Of a stretch of DNA of 64,000 nt, positions 62,499 to 64,000 are shown in pieces. Origin of the DNA: Chlorobaculum tepidum TLS (GTDB lineage: Bacteria; Bacteroidota; Chlorobiia; Chlorobiales; Chlorobiaceae); NCBI RefSeq assembly GCF_000006985.1, contig NC_002932.3, positions 1,902,877 to 1,966,876 of the forward strand, given 5' to 3'. Numbering within the stretch: the first letter of the stretch is position 1; each line of letters opens with the position of its first letter. Both the position numbers and the translations under genes were made by a program. Below the pieces are notes generated by a model. That model had not been told where the DNA came from. It did no database searches and worked only from the letters and a program-made list of their open reading frames with translations.

Positions 62499-64000
62499 TT
62501 AAATCTGTACCTGCACACCTATTTCGATAACCTGCCCCGAGGGAAGATCGTAGTAAGCCGTAGCGCTCAGTGCATTGCGGGCCATAAGCGCGAACAATTT
62601 TTTTCGCCAGACGCTCATTTTCGATTTCATACCCGTAACGATCTTTTCCCGATTGATAAAATAGCTGATTGCATCAGTCCTGAAATGCATTCCCTGCTGG
62701 TTAGCAAGAGCAAGCACCTGCCTGATGTTGGGATACTCCATGAAGCCATACCGGGCGATAATCTTGTACATCCCGTAATTGAGCTGAATGACTTCCACTT
62801 TTTTGCTGTTCGGCACACGAGGCACACGCTCGGTGGAGAAATGCAACAGGCCTACCTCTGAATGCAGAATCTTGTTGTGGCGCATATTGTGTAACAGAGC
62901 CATCGGCACCACATCAGGGTTGGCCGTCAGATAGATTGCCTGCCCCTTGACCCGCTGCGGCTGCTGAATGGCGAGGCTTTCGGTGAACTCGCTGACCGTG
63001 AGCGTACGATCCTGAATCTGCTTCATCAGAAGCAAACGCCCCTGCTTCCAGGTCAGCATGAGGGTGAACAGCGCAAACCCGATAACCAGCGGGAACCAGG
63101 CGCCGTGGAAAAGCTTGCTGACGCTGGCCCCGAAAAACGACAGATCGATCAGCATGAACATGCCCATCAACAGATTGAGGCCAAGACGGTTCCAGTTCCA
63201 GAGATCACGAGCGACATAGTAAAATAGCACGGCAGAAATCAGCATGGTCGCCGTCACGGCCACACCGTAAGCCGAGGCAAGTTTACTCGAGGAGCCGAAC
63301 CCGGCGACAAGGGCAATCGTCGAGAACATCAGCGCCCAGTTGGCCGCTGGAACGTAAATCTGGCCAATATGACTGGCTGAGGTATGCTGTACGGTGAGCC
63401 TCGGAATATAACCGAGCTGGATACCCTGCTGGGTCAGCGAAAAGATCCCCGTGATAAGCGCCTGAGAAGCGATGATGGTGGCAAGCGTGGCCAGAATGAC
63501 CATCGGAATGATGCCCCATGACGGAACCAGGGCATAGAATGGATTCCAGGACTTGGCTGGTTCGGAGAGCAGCACCGCCCCCTGGCCGAAATAATTCAAC
63601 AACAAAGCCGGCAACACCAGCAGGCTCCAGGTCAGCCGGATCGGCCGCCGTCCAAAATGGCCCATATCGGCATACAGCGCCTCGGCGCCGGTAACGGCAA
63701 GAAAGACAGCGCCAAGCACCAGAAAGCCTTTAGCGTGATTGTTTACGAGAAACTCCAGCCCATACCAGGGAAATACCGCCTTCAGAATCGCCGGATACTT
63801 GACAATCTCTACCAGACCGCACAGCCCGATCGAGGTGAACCAGAGCAAAATAATCGGGCCGAAAAATGAACCAACCTTGGCCGTGCCATGATGCTGAAAA
63901 AGGAACAGCCCGGCAAGGATGGCGATGGTCACGGGAATAACCAGCGGACCGAAGCTGGGGGCGATGATCTGGATACCCTCGACAGCGCTGAGCACCGAGA
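62499..64000 (-). CDS. kup: Kup-family potassium uptake transporter, N-terminus beyond right edge
   Basis: The visible 500 residues are the C-terminal part of a Kup/HAK/KUP potassium:proton symporter (full length about 630). The frame is open to base 64000, where it reads VLSAVEGIQIIAPSFGPLVIPVT, a region that follows TM3 in the family. Eight to nine membrane spans are visible, with GLEFLVNNHAKGFLVLGAVFLAVTGAEALYADMGHFGRRPIRLTW, a highly conserved block. The last 160 residues are the cytoplasmic domain (RVKGQAIYLTANPDVVPMALLHNMRHNKILHSEV). It ends 84 bases before terC on the same strand. Confidence 0.95.
   Translation of the reverse strand, partial: SVLSAVEGIQIIAPSFGPLVIPVTIAILAGLFLFQHHGTAKVGSFFGPIILLWFTSIGLCGLVEIVKYPAILKAVFPWYGLEFLVNNHAKGFLVLGAVFLAVTGAEALYADMGHFGRRPIRLTWSLLVLPALLLNYFGQGAVLLSEPAKSWNPFYALVPSWGIIPMVILATLATIIASQALITGIFSLTQQGIQLGYIPRLTVQHTSASHIGQIYVPAANWALMFSTIALVAGFGSSSKLASAYGVAVTATMLISAVLFYYVARDLWNWNRLGLNLLMGMFMLIDLSFFGASVSKLFHGAWFPLVIGFALFTLMLTWKQGRLLLMKQIQDRTLTVSEFTESLAIQQPQRVKGQAIYLTANPDVVPMALLHNMRHNKILHSEVGLLHFSTERVPRVPNSKKVEVIQLNYGMYKIIARYGFMEYPNIRQVLALANQQGMHFRTDAISYFINREKIVTGMKSKMSVWRKKLFALMARNALSATAYYDLPSGQVIEIGVQVQI

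Overview
This 64 kb window is a chromosomal segment of a green sulfur bacterium (Chlorobiaceae), most likely Chlorobaculum tepidum or a very close relative. The evidence is direct. It carries the homodimeric photosystem core genes pscA and pscB, with the FX cysteines of PscA at residues 527 and 536. It also has three chlorosome envelope genes (csmB, csmE, csmD) with the lengths known for C. tepidum (75, 82 and 113 codons), a bchJ-type bacteriochlorophyll gene, a type-E succinate dehydrogenase/fumarate reductase, and a split F-type ATP synthase locus. The species call is an inference; no alignment could be run. I saw no insertion sequences, prophage, CRISPR array or rRNA. There is one tRNA gene.

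Layout, left to right. 1-6.4 kb (minus): an envelope/glycan operon glgA-gmhB-hemW-DUF2723-lpxA. 6.5-11.9 kb: a lipoprotein and bchJ (plus), then a decayed lysine-2,3-aminomutase-like gene, an MscS channel and a polyprenyl-phosphate mannosyltransferase-like enzyme (minus). 12-15 kb: pscA-pscB (minus) with an intercistronic hairpin. 15.3-20.6 kb: dapF, a broken AmmeMemoRadiSam-type radical SAM gene, glutamate dehydrogenase, rubredoxin, convergent mtgA, and a cytochrome c. 20.7-29.5 kb (minus): tRNA-Arg(CCU), mutL, cinA, bifunctional thrA, atpA-atpG. 29.7-32.7 kb (plus): thrB-thrC-plsC. 32.9-39.6 kb (minus): ribH, gmhA, hemE, sdhA-sdhB-sdhE, a CBS protein.

39.8-46.2 kb (minus) holds a six-gene operon headed by a CsoR/CstR-type repressor with a clear operator in front of it. 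It is followed by a TolC-like channel, a drastically shortened RND adaptor, an RND pump, a cysteine-containing PII-like small protein and a metallo-beta-lactamase-fold hydrolase. 46.2-47.9 kb: an SRPBCC-like protein, a 46-residue membrane protein and csmB. 47.9-52.5 kb (plus): a four-gene set resembling MurNAc salvage (AmgK-like kinase, MurU-like uridylyltransferase, NamZ/DUF1343 exo-muramidase, sodium:solute symporter). 52.6-56.4 kb (plus): response regulator, hybrid histidine kinase, response regulator, then csmE and csmD. 56.5-64 kb: an NmrA-like oxidoreductase, a pentapeptide-repeat protein, two small unknown proteins, an ArsA-type ATPase, an HTH-PAS regulator, a TerC-family protein and a Kup potassium transporter cut by the right edge.

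The most unusual items are two inactivated radical-SAM genes about 6 kb apart, the CstR-like RND operon with a mini-adaptor, the complete-looking muropeptide sugar salvage operon in a photoautotroph, the phosphorelay module directly before chlorosome genes, and perfect U-tract-free hairpins between pscA/pscB and between atpA/atpG.
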